From assembly GCA_900291925.1 (NCBI GenBank), contig UWYS01000010.1, positions 558,001 through 622,000 on the forward strand: 64,000 bases of DNA. Reading direction: 5' to 3'. Shown here one piece after another: positions 22,524 through 33,087 of the stretch; position 1 is the first letter of the stretch; every line of letters starts with the position of its first letter. The position numbers and the translations under genes are program-made. The DNA comes from Thecaphora thlaspeos. Its lineage: Eukaryota; Basidiomycota; Ustilaginomycetes; Urocystidales; Glomosporiaceae. Under the pieces are notes generated by a model. That model saw only the letters and a program-made list of their open reading frames with translations. It was not told where the DNA came from and did no database searches.

Positions 22524-23633
22524 CCTTTTCTCTTCTAGGGTGTAGATAGAATGGGACGGTCTCCGAAGGGATATCCTCGAGGTGCTGAGGTGAGGTACGT
22601 CATCTCTGCTCCCGGACGGTTGCGAGCAAGGGGTCGAGCGGTCGTCCTCTTCGCCTCTGGCCAGCTTCTGTGCAGGATGCAAAACCAAAGCAGGGTAATA
22701 GACGTTGATCGAGCTGGCCGATAGACGGGCTTGCTGGCTGACTGGCTGGTTAGAGGAAAGCAGGCGTCAGTTGGTGGCGTCACGCGTTAGAGAGGCCATG
22801 AAGCGCTGCGTGGCTGGTGCTGACTGATCCGCGATCTGGCCGGAGGCCCATGTTCCCCGGGTTCCGAGCTTTTTTCCCCGACCTGCCAAGTTCCGCAAGC
22901 GTGCGGGCGTCGGCGCGCGCGCGCTCGCTCGCCCTCGTGCCTCGTGCCTGCGGCTGGGTCAGCGGTGGAGGGCGGGGACGACGCGCGTGCGCGCCAGCGC
23001 AGCATGTCCGCAGCAGGGATCGCGCCAGAACGCACCGTCAACAGCAACAACACCCGAGCAATCTTCGACCTGCTTTCGAACACACAGACAAGAGGGACGA
23101 CCGAAAGACAAAGCCGATTCATCGCCAAAGGGGGAGGATAACAAAGGACAGCCCACTAATACAAGACAAAGCGTGAGTCCATCTCACCGCAATGAAGGGA
23201 AGAGAATAGAGGTGGGGCCAAACACCGGGAAAGAGCACGGCAGCATCGTCTCCACCCAAGTGCGAGGACGGCGACGATGCCGACCTCCCTCCACAAAGGC
23301 GATGACGAGGGGTGCCGGACTACTAGAAAGACGGCCACGACCAGGGGACCAGCGAGGGAGCGATAGAGACGAGTAGACGAAACAGTAAAGAGAGCTATGT
23401 TGTACAGGTAGGAAAGGGGAGGGGAAGGAGAGAGGCAGATCGCCCGAGCATCGGTATCGTCTCGTCCCGAAACGAAAAGAAAAAGAAAAAAAAAAAAAAA
23501 AGCGACGAGGGGTGCCAGGCGATCGACCCAGGCGCGGTGAAGAAAGGAAAAGAAACAGCGGTACTAAAGTGCAGAGATACCAAGAGAGGGCAGAAGAGAA
23601 AGAGAAGCGCAGAACAGGAGGGTCAACGATGCT
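22524..23633. other. Spacer between H1 and MLH3 genes
   Basis: No supportable gene. It holds the 3' flank of histone H1 and the promoter/5' leader of MLH3, both on the minus strand. A poly-A-like run of 17 or more A (about 23485-23501) marks the plus strand. Confidence 0.5.
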
Positions 23634-25283
23634 TTAGGCCTTCTTAGCAGCCGCCTTCTTAGTGGCAGACTTTGCGGCAGCGGCCTGAGTTTTGGGTGGG
23701 GCGGAGAGGAGCACGGGCGGTGGAGGGAGCAGCGTCAGCCTATGCGATGCCAGGGCGGACGTGGAGACGCGGGCGGGATGAGACCAAGGGCGGGCCGGCC
23801 GGCGGCGGCGATGCGTGCGTTGCAGTGCGACGAGCAGAGGATGCAGAGAGATCGCGGGAGCGCTTCAATGTCTGATCGCCCACGCAGGCAAGACTCGGCT
23901 CGAGACGGCTCACAGGGTCTGCACGGTGCAAGACGAGCGTGGATCGCGCCGAAGGGGCCGGGCAGACAGGCAGATGGAGGCCTAAAGCTTGACGACGACA
24001 ACGACATGCGTCAACTCACCTTCTTGGCCGGCGCCTTTGCCGAGGGCTTCTTGGCCTTCGCAGCACTTGACGAAGCAGTCTTGGTGGCGGCGACGGTCGC
24101 GGTCTTCTTGGCGGCGGGCTGTACAGGGCGAAGACGATGATCGGCGGAGTGGAGTGAGAATAGCAAGTGGCGACAGTAGTCAGCGATCCGTTTTGCCACG
24201 GTGAAGTGGTCTCCGATGGACGGTGGTGGCGAAATTTGCCAGTGCCCATGGGCATGGGGCTGGACGCGTCGGGACAATGAGACGCGCACGTAGTCGATTG
24301 CTCCCATTTTTCCCTTCCTGACGCCGATGGCGAGCACGGTGCAAATTTCGAATCGCAGCTAGCATCGAAAGCCCAGTATAGAGAGACGGCGGTGGCTTCG
24401 AACGGAGATCCACTCAAACTGGCCCGCAGATGCTGATGCCTCCCAAGGGTAGGAGCGATCGCTCGGTTCCGAGGACACGCCGTGGGGATCGTGGCTTTTG
24501 GCGCAGGCGATGGTGGCGGTGGACGAGGACCACGGCGACGACAAACACTCACCTTCTTGGCGGCAGGCTTCTTGGCGGCGGCGGCGGGCGTCTTGGCCTT
24601 CTTCTCGGCGGCGGGGGCCTTAACCTTCTTCTCGGCGGCCGCCTTCTCCTTGGGTGCGAGCTTGACCTTGCCGCTGGGGCCCTTGGGGAGGACGAAGGCC
24701 TTCTTCTCGGCGCCGCGGGTGATGGTCTGGTTGACGCGTGTGTTGAACGCGGCCTCGCTGAGCTTGGTCGTCTCGGGGTAGTGCGACTGAAGGTACTTCT
24801 TGATCGTCGATCGGCTGATGCCGGTTCGCGCATCGGTCGGGTGGGCGACGATGGCGGCCTTGATCATGGCCTGGCGGTGGGAGAAAGGGGGGAATGAATC
24901 GCGTGGGAGCATTCAAAAGGAGGGACGGTTGCATCAGCATCGTGTGCGCGGTGCTGCATGCTCGAGTGACAAGCGGATGGATCGTCGATGTCTGCCATCC
25001 GAGGCGGCGGTTGCCAACCGCCAAGCGCGTCGCGCTAGAGGTCCTGAAGCTGGGCTGCGCGCCTCTCGGGGGTTTTTTTCCCTCGACGACGACGAGCCGT
25101 TGGATGACCATCAGAGCGGGAGCCCCCAGCGTCGAGCCCAGGGATGCTGGTGGCAGTGGTACCTCGACGTCCAAGTTGCACAAAGGAAGCGGTACTTACC
25201 TCGTAGGTGAGCGAGGATCCAGTAGAGGCCTTCTTAGGGGCGGCCTTCTTGGCGGCGGGCTTGGCGGCGGCGGCGGCGGACAT
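23634..25283 (-). CDS. Linker histone H1
   Basis: Four phase-0 exons on the minus strand: 25283-25200, 24870-24553, 24118-24020 and 23684-23634, about 183 residues. H1 binds linker DNA at the nucleosome dyad and compacts chromatin. Exon 1 gives the Ala/Lys N-terminal tail. Exon 2 gives the winged-helix H15 domain (MIKAAIVAH near the start, STIKKYLQSHY in the recognition region, and VLPKGPSGKVKLA at the end). Exons 3 and 4 give the Lys/Ala/Pro C-terminal tail ending KKAAAKKA. Oddly for this window, the introns are long (329, 434 and 335 bases) while almost all others are 75-210. The ORF is not a shadow: all four exons keep frame through canonical splice sites. Confidence 0.93.
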
Positions 25284-28200
25284 GATTGCTAGGGTTGTTG
25301 TGGGACGGGGTGGTGGTGTTAGTGGGAGAGGAATTGAAGTTGGTTCGAGGTGGATGTCGAAGTGAAACTATCGTTTTGCTTGAGGCTTTGGACGGAGGAG
25401 GTGATGGTGAGAAGGGAAGGGGGAGAGGAGAGAGGAGGGCCGTCAAAGATGGGGGGGATGGGGGGCACCTTTTTGGGCGCGACCAGCGGGCTGCCCCGTG
25501 AGCGCCGCCGCCGCCGCCGCCCTGCCAAAAGGCAGGCCAGGGCTCAGCCAGGCTGGAAAAAAAATGGCGGCGCGTGTGTGCATGATGGGAAAGCGGCTGC
25601 CTGTCCGCCTGCCTGTCCGCCTGCCTGCCCGCCCTTGTCGCTCCCCTCTCCCCTCTTTTTCTTTGCTCGCCGACGCTGTCTTGGCCGCTGCCGCCTCACC
25701 CAGGTCTAGCTAGCTACGCCCGCCCTCACCATCGACGTGGGTCTGTAAGAGTAGCTTGCCCTTGTTGTGAGCTCGTTGTGTCCTGATCGTCTCGCCCTGT
25801 GTTTTTCCCCAGCCTTGTCGCCGCCCGATCCTCTGTGCCCCTCGTCCACGCTGTCTGTCGGACGACCAGATGGCAGGGTCGCGGTCATTGTCGTCGTCAT
25901 CGCTGTCATCGTAGTCTGACCTATCACCCCACCAGCCTTTCTTTGACCCGCAAGAATGCGCCTCGCTGCTGAAGTTAACCTTGGACACCTGGGAACCAAG
26001 GGTGATCTCGCCGTCGTCGGGGCCTTGTGCGTTAGAAGGTTGGAAAGGGGACGCTCGCTCGGGCCTTGGCCAGCTGGCCTCATATTGCCCTTCGCTCGCC
26101 GCGGTGGGGGCAAGGCACACGACGGTGGGACAGTCTCGAGCGAGGTCGAGGATCTGCAGCAAAGAGAAGAACTGTTCATTCGCATGCTACGCTGGGACGA
26201 CACAACAGAGACCGTGAGGACGACGACGGCGACGACGACGGCGACGACGACAACGAGACGGAGGAGGCCGACGAGGATGGCTACCGGCCAAGCGCGCAGG
26301 CCATCAGGGCGCCAGAGCAGGGAAAGCCTTGCTCTGGTGCAGCGGCAGGAGGTCGCAGGGCGGCGCCAGAAAATGCCTCCACCTGCAGCCGAGCAAGGCG
26401 ACCTTTTTTGACGTGACCTCGCCCTGCCTGGCCGCTTCACCCTCGAACAGGCCTCGCATCGCCACCCCCGGCTTTGACTCGCGTGTCCGGCCCGCTGTTG
26501 AGTCCGGCCCCGCTCGTGAGCCCGCCAACCACAGGCTCTTGCTGGCCCCCTCACCTACCGTCGCCGCTCACGGGGAGACCTTTGCAGGTTCAAGCAAACG
26601 CTCTGCTCCAAGGGCAGACGCCTGTCATCCTATACAATCGGGCCAGACTGATACCATGTTGCACGGGAGAGGCAGGCCGGTCACGCTCAGTCGCGATCGT
26701 CGGAATCGTCGCAGTTCAATACCCAGGATCCGCCAAAAAGAAGGACAAGGATTCCACGCTGGGGCAAGCGCGGACAGCGGGCAGGCGCGTGGGCACGCAG
26801 GCGGACGACGCCAGAAGCAGCACAGAAATAAAAACTACGGGAGACCGGAGGGGGAAAAAGGCGGGAAATCGCGGTGGTCCACCAACGCGTCGTCTTCTCC
26901 TCGTCGTACGTCGTTTTCGCGGCTGCACGCAATTTCTCTCTCTTCCTTCGACCTTGACATCGACAAGCCGACCGGCCTGTCTCCTTCCTCTTCGTCCTCA
27001 GCGGCGAGCCCCCTCCATATTGTCATGATCGGGCGGGATCCGGGCCAAGTAATGTCGTCGCGTCTCTCCTCGTTCCGACGATTGCGACGCGCCGCCCTCG
27101 ACGCGCTGAAGCGCTTGGCCCGGTCCCCGTCATGCTGTTTCCGACGATCATTCGGCCGTTCCCTGTCCGGCGAAGACCCGAGCCGATGCTGAGGGATCGG
27201 GTGTCCCTTGTCTCCTGGCGTACATGTGGTGACGGGGACCGTTGCGTGGACGAGCCGTGAGCCTGGCTCCTATGTTGTCATCGTTGACCGCTTCGCGACC
27301 GGCGCCTTTGTCCGTCCTCGTCGACCGGGTCGCTCACTTTGCCGACTTGCGGAGCGGCCACAGCGAAGAGATCCTGAGCCTTGCCTTACTGGCATCGCCC
27401 CTTGTCATCGAGCTGCCGCTCTCTTCTTCTTCGTCAGCGGCCGAGAGAGATAGCTGATTGCGCTGCTGCGCCTGCTGCCGTTGCCACAGAAGGTCGCGTT
27501 TGAGCAGCTCCTCGTTGCTCACGCGAAGGCTCGGGTCGAGGACCTTGAAGCCTCCCGCTGGGACAAGCAGCGAGCGCGGCGTACAGGCGCATCCTCTGCG
27601 GGTCATCTCGGTGTGGACCGGGACGTCGTGGCCCGCCAGCAGTGATAGAGCTTCCAGCGAGCGATGCTCGGGAAATAGGTGTACAGGGGAGGAGCAAGGA
27701 CCAAGCGATTGATCGTGCCGTGCGTTGCGGTAAGCCCAAACGCCGTCGACTGGGATGGTGTCGCGTGTGCACAGACAGCGGAGCGGGGTACTGTCGCTGC
27801 TTCGAGGTGGTGACTGAGACGATGGCTGGTGAAGCACGGCGAGTCTGGCACAAAGAGGCGATCCTAAAGCGGCCCGGGAGCCCGCGAGCGATCTCGGCTC
27901 CGCAAAGCAAGACCCTTGCTTGCCTGCCCGTCTGAACAATTTCTAGACAGTAGCAGCCGCGATGAATGGCAACGTCCACCATCTGCTTCGTCGTCGTCCT
28001 ACTCAGATGATCATTCAGTTGTTCCATGCGGTGCGAGGAAAACGGTCTCTTCTCTTTACACAGGGAGGGGGAAAGGGGCGAGCTTACCACGCAGTGGCCC
28101 GATTCACGCGCGCTGGCAGTTGAGAAATCGGGGAGGCATCACGTGCGGGGGTCGGAAAGTGCGCTGTGCGAGAGAGGGACAACGGCTCTCGAGCCACCAC

Positions 28201-28543
28201 CAAAGGAAGCTAGAAGCACACCAGCGAAGGCGGCCGCCGGACGGGCGCTCAGGCCTTGCAATCACCGTCTCTCCTCATCCTCTCTCGCCGCCGCAGACTT
28301 GCCTCGCCCTTCCGACGACGCTCCCCAACCCTGATCACCATCACCAGCATTCCTTCTATACACCAGTTGCTGCGACCACAGCCCTGCGTACCCGAACCGC
28401 TCCTCACAGGACGACACTCGTGACCGGCGCACCGACATAGGCCCACCAACAGCAGCAATCGACCGCTATCCCTCACGCACCAAAGCTACCGATAAGCCGC
28501 CTTATCCCTCTCGCCCTAGCGCTCTAAGCAACGGCAGCTCAAG
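25284..28543. other. 3.3 kb intergenic region, low-confidence coding only
   Basis: Between the divergent H1 (-) and AP-1 mu (+) genes. A G-rich stretch and the H1 promoter lie at the left, GAC/GACGAC repeats at about 26217-26262, and one possible minus-strand exon at 27334-27945, listed separately. Other frames here, such as 26329-27192 (+) and 25706-26554 (-), lack recognisable domains. Confidence 0.45.
27334..27945 (-). CDS. Possible terminal exon of an unknown protein
   Basis: A minus-strand frame stays open from a CTGTCTAG acceptor-like site just above 27945 down to a stop at 27334, about 200 residues. The distal half has normal protein-like composition: a VPAGGFKVLDPSLRV segment, then a helix-forming Glu/Leu/Arg/Gln stretch and an acidic Ser-rich tail. 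The proximal half is less convincing. No family was recognised and no first exon with a start codon could be fixed; an ATG at 28026 lies in a different frame upstream. It may be a real small gene or a chance frame. Confidence 0.3.
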
Positions 28544-30511
28544 ATGACATCGCTCATCGCCATCGTCGACATCAAGGGCAAGTCGCTCATCCAAAGGTCA
28601 TATCGCGATGATGTCGCACCGTCGACCGTGGAAAAATTCTTGCTGCTCCTGCTCGACATGGAGGAAGAGGCCGGCGGCAGCGCCATCAGCCCCTGCTTCA
28701 CCTCCGAAGGCGTCAATTACATGTTCATCAGGCACAACAACCTCTACCTCCTCGCCCTCTCACGGCGCAACAGCAATGCCGCAGAGGTCCTCATCTTCCT
28801 CCACAAGCTTGCCTCGGTGCTCGAAGAGTACTTCAAGGAGCTTGAGGAAGAGTCGATCCGCGACAACTTTGTCATCATCTATGAGCTGCTCGATGAGATG
28901 ATGGACTTCGGATACCCACAGACGACCGAGAGCAAAATCCTTCAGGAGTGAGTGTGCGCGCGGCGGCGGCATCAGCAGATGGGCCGATGCGGCCCTTTGT
29001 TCCGGGATACTGAGCTGACGCTGATTTATCCCCGCCCGCCTTGCCGCTCACAGGTACATCACACAAGAGTCGCACAAGCTCGAGGTACAGGTGCGTCCGC
29101 CGATGGCCGTCACCAACGCCGTCTCGTGGCGTTCCGAGGGGATCCGATACCGGAAGAACGAAGTCTTCCTCGACGTCGTCGAGAGTGTCAATCTGCTCGT
29201 CAACGCCAACGGCAACGTGGTGCGCAGCGAGATTCTCGGTGCCGTCAAGATGAAGTGCTACCTTAGCGGGATGCCCGAGCTGCGCCTGGGCCTCAATGAC
29301 AAGGTCATGTTTGAGAACACGGGGCGAGGTGAGTTCCGCCGCAAGGGAAGGGTCGCGTGACGATGTGCTCGGGAGGCGTTCTGGCTGATGATCCCGACCA
29401 CTTCGCAAACTTCTCTTCCACCCTCGACAGCGGCAAGAGGCAAGGCGATCGAGATGGAGGACGTCAAGTTCCACCAGTGCGTCCGGCTGTCACGCTTCGA
29501 AAATGACCGGACCATTTCGTTCATCCCGCCGGACGGCGAGTTCGAGCTGATGAGCTACCGGCTGAGCACGCAAGTCAAGCCGCTGATCTGGGCCGAGGCC
29601 ATCATCGAGCGACACGAAGGCAGCAGAATAGAGTTTATGGTCAAGGTACGTCCCGCCTGTCCTCCGCCCATGCTGGGGCTCTCACTCCGTCCCCTCAATG
29701 CGCACACCACTGGCCCGGGCTGACGATTTCGCATCCGCCGCCGCCTCTCTTCTTCACCTCATTCTTTCGCGCAAACTACGCAGGTCAAGGCTCAATTCAA
29801 GCGCAGATCGACGGCCAACAATGTCGAGATCCACATTCCCGTCCCAGACGATGCCGACACACCAAAGTTTAGGGTAAGTGTGCGGAAGGCCCGCTCATCC
29901 TCTCGTCAGGCTAAAGCTCGTGTCTGACCACGTCCTCGTCCGCTTCTCTGCTTCTCTGCTCCTCTGCTCTTCTGGAACGCGGTCAGGCGGCGACCGGGTC
30001 GGTGAGCTATGCGCCGGAGAAGTCGGCCATGGTATGGAAGATCAAGCAGCTCGGCGGAAGCAAGGAGTTCTTGATGCGAGCTCACTTTGGCCTGCCCAGC
30101 GTCAAGAATGGTGGGTGTGCCGGCCCAGTCCCCCCTGTCGTTGTTGGCAAAGTTAGCTGACGCTCGTCACTCTCCAACTGCTCTATCGTTCACGCTGTTA
30201 GAGGAGACGCTAGACCGTCGCACCCCGATCAGCATCAAGTTCGAGATCCCCTACTTTACCGTCTCGGGCATTCAAGTGCGATACCTCAAGATCGTCGAGA
30301 AGAGCGGCTACCAGGCTCTGCGTGAGTCCCTTGCCCAGCCGCTTGTTCGCGCTACGCTCCTCGGGAATCCTGGGCCGCTGACTGTTGACTGGTTGAATAT
30401 TGCGGCTGCGCGTCGACAGCTTGGGTGCGCTACATCACACAGCACGGAGAGTACGATCTCCGTACACAGAGCGAGAAGGCATCGACACGACTGGCGCCCT
30501 TTTCGGCGTGA
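28544..30511 (+). CDS. APM1: AP-1 clathrin adaptor complex, mu-1 subunit
   Basis: Seven exons: 28544-28947, 29054-29328, 29431-29645, 29784-29873, 29987-30110, 30202-30321 and 30420-30511, giving 439 residues, the usual mu-1 length. AP-1 mu recognises Tyr-based sorting signals and helps form clathrin vesicles between trans-Golgi network and endosomes. Residues 1-140 are the longin-like domain (MTSLIAIVDIKGKSLIQRSY at the start, then IYELLDEMMDFGYPQTTE). From about 165 onward is the mu-homology domain, with NEVFLDVVESVN, LSGMPELRLGLND, MEDVKFHQCVRLSRFENDR and the C-terminal PYFTVSGIQVRYLKI followed by WVRYITQHGEYDLRT. Every splice restores conserved sequence, so the model is secure. Confidence 0.96.
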
Positions 30512-30991
30512 TGCGACGGCGGCGGAGGATGTGCGGAGAAGGGTGGCCGTAGAAATCCGACGGCCTTGGCGGTGGCGTTGTACCTGTTGGCAAGCGCCAC
30601 ATGGCTCAGCACAGAGTCGGACCGCAAGGCCCGGTAGGGCTCGACGCTGGGACAAGCTGTCATCGTGCCGCGGCTATGCAGTCATATCTCGGCACGTAGG
30701 GTTTAAGAAACGTTCCGCGCGATACTCGCACGAGATGGGAGTGCAGCGAAGCGTCTGCGGGTGGGCGACGTCTGCTCCCGGGCGAGTGGGGCGCGTCGAT
30801 GGAAGCCGCATCGGTTGGGTGAAGGAGAAAATGCTCCGCCAACCACAATCCGGCGATTGAAGATTGCTTCCGAAGCTCGGGCTGGCAGTATGTAGTTGCA
30901 TCGGACCCTGGACCACCCACGACAGGTCTTCCAACCAACTTCCAGCACAGCACTGACCAACGTCACACTGTTCCATCTTCGCTTTTCCGTG
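30512..30991. other. Spacer between AP-1 mu and the PAD-like gene
   Basis: About 0.5 kb with no supportable gene, between two plus-strand genes. Confidence 0.5.
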
Positions 30992-31929
30992 ATGCTCGCT
31001 CGCAGTACCACAGTAAGGCGGGCTGCTCGCGAACCCTACCTTACGCCTAGCCCTGATCACTCCAGACATGTAAAGACTGGAGCGGGTCCTTGCTCTTCCC
31101 TTCCGCTCCTAACCCATTGCACCCTTGTCCGCTGCTTCACAGACACTCATACTACCACCCCATCCTTCCAGCACGCTGTTTCCTCCGCAGACAGTTTGCC
31201 ACGATTGTCTGGCCCCAGCAGTCCGAGCAAGCCACGGCTCACTTCGAGCGCGACATCTTGGACCGCCACTTGATCTACGATTACGACATCAAGCAACCCG
31301 AGACGGGCACCGATGAGAAGTGGCGCTACGAGATGTGGTTCTTCTCGGAGGATTGCATCGTATATCGTATACAGGGTGGATCTATGGCGGGCAGACTAAA
31401 CTATCAGAAGGCCGACTATCAGTGCATCAGGCCGCGCGAGCTCTGGCAGTGTAACTGGCTGGAAGGTGAGTAGGCAGTTCAGACGCCTTTTTTCGAGTGA
31501 CGGCGGACGACCGATGATGGTGTCCTCGTCTTCTGTTCTCAGTTCAGAGTACTGATACACCTTCGCTCTTCCTCCTGGACCCCCTCTTGTTGACCTTGGA
31601 CGACCGCGCTACCATCAGAGACGGGCACGATCTGCTCTCTCGTCTACGACATCCCCAACAAGAAGATCGCCACGATCATCGGCTTCTCAAAGGGACACTG
31701 GGAGGAGGCTGAACAGGCGCACGGCGACAAGCGAACCCTGCAAGACTTTGCACGCTGGCGCAAGCTCGCCGGGATCGGCAAGCAGACCGACCGTGTTCTT
31801 CTGCACGAACAGGCCAATATCCTCGTGGACTTCCGCGGCGCCGGAGAGCTGAAGCCTATCAGCAAGGATGACCCCGTTCTTTGGGTGGTGACGTGCTCCG
31901 AGGTGTCGGGGAGGGTTTGCGCAGAGTGA
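30992..31929 (+). CDS. Phenolic acid decarboxylase-like protein
   Basis: Members of this calycin-fold family non-oxidatively decarboxylate hydroxycinnamates such as ferulate and p-coumarate to vinyl phenols. Two exons are secure, 31222-31465 and 31619-31929. A short first exon, 30992-31012 with an ATG, joins them in phase through GTAAGG and CAGCAG sites but is uncertain; the total would be 191 residues, near family length. Seen: HLIYDYD (family IYxY), WRYEMWF, VYRIQGG with the conserved Arg and the family's YRIHSG pattern, GRLNYQKADYQCI, a Glu at the RPREL position, WLEETGT (family WTEPTGT), and GFSKGHWEEAEQ (family FPKWVxEHPE). Activity on phenolic acids is inferred from the family, with several positions diverged. 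It has no pathway neighbours. Confidence 0.78.
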
Positions 31930-32461
31930 AAAGTGCCAAAGGCTCGAGAACCATCGAGCAATGCGCAAACATAAATTGCGCTCTTCTACCTCTCCCCAAA
32001 TCGCACTTGCATGTCGATCTGATTGAATCACCGTGATTGTCGCAATCAAACACAGTCGTCCTGCATCGCTGTCAAAGCTTTATATTGTCGATCGACTTTC
32101 CCCCGCTCCAGAGCAAGGGTGACCTAGAGATACAATGGTCGTGTCCGGTTCTGGTTCTGTTTCTGGTTCTGGTTCTGAATCGGGATACAGGAATCAGGAT
32201 TGTGTGGACGGACGGTGGTTGGAATGACGGAAGAGAGAAGGGATGGTGGACGCACACGCAGGGAAAGGCCGACGTAGAGATGTGCTGACTCGGGTATGAA
32301 GGGACCTCGAGAGGAGGGGGAGGAGAGGAGGGAGGGGGGGCTTTGGTTATTTCGGCGACGTGAACGAAATAGGTCGCGCTTGATCATGACGGCGCCATGG
32401 GTGAAGAAGCGATCTACGAGGGAGGGCTGAAAGAGGTCCTCCACGAGGGGCCCGCTCTCGT
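31930..32461. other. Convergent spacer with GGTTCT repeat
   Basis: About 0.5 kb between the 3' ends of the PAD-like gene (+) and the first HsbA gene (-). No gene is seen. A short GGTTCT hexamer array occupies about 32146-32176. Confidence 0.6.
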
Positions 32462-33087
32462 CTAGGAAAAGTCCTTCTGGGCGCTTTGGATCTGGCTGAT
32501 GATCGAGGTACTGATGGCGTTGGCCTCGACCTTCCTGTTGTCAGGGCACCTCGATATGGCGGCTTCGGAAAAGACCGCGACCGCATTGTGCAGGCTGCTG
32601 AGGCTGTTTTTTACGACACCAGCGACGAGAGCGCCCTTGTAACCATCCTTTGTGTTGTGGAGCCTTGAGACCATCCTGATGGTGGTCAGTTCGGAGACCT
32701 TGAGTTTCTTGAGCAGCGGATCGACCTGGGCGTCGGTCAAGACGGCACAGGCCTTGACGTCCTTGGTGGCGGTTTCGAGCGAATTGACGAGAACCGAGAC
32801 CAGGGTGTGGATGCCAAGGCTCTTGAAGTAGTCTCTACCGTCGTTCTGGCTCAAGGCATCCTGCACTTTCAAGAGATTGGCGTTGACGACCTCGATGTCC
32901 CTGCGGGCGGAGGGTCAATAGGAAGAAGGATGCCGGAGGAAGGATGGATCAGTCGCGGCATTCGGAGGGCATAGACCAGGGTTGAGGCGGACAACATCAG
33001 CTCTACTCACTTGGTAACGGCATTGTAGTCGGCAACAACCACGGCAACGAGCCAGATGAGGGAAGCGAGGACAGCGAAGAACTTCAT
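32462..33087 (-). CDS. HsbA-like secreted cell-surface protein, copy 1
   Basis: Exons 33087-33011 and 32900-32462 encode 171 residues. A signal peptide of about 19 residues begins MKFFAVLASLIWLVAVVVA. The mature part is all-helical and matches the hydrophobic surface-binding protein A family: DIEVVNANLLKVQDAL, then YFKSLGI, a central LTDAQVDPLLKKL segment, and a final IISQIQSAQ helix. Family members are small secreted or wall proteins that bind hydrophobic surfaces and can recruit hydrolases; some act in host contact. Copy 2 lies about 2.5 kb to the right in the same orientation, with exactly the same exon lengths (77 and 439 bases) and intron position. Confidence 0.85.

Noticed and set aside
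26329..27192. 287-residue plus-strand frame
   Set aside because: No recognisable domain, compositionally like random GC-rich DNA, and no splice support.
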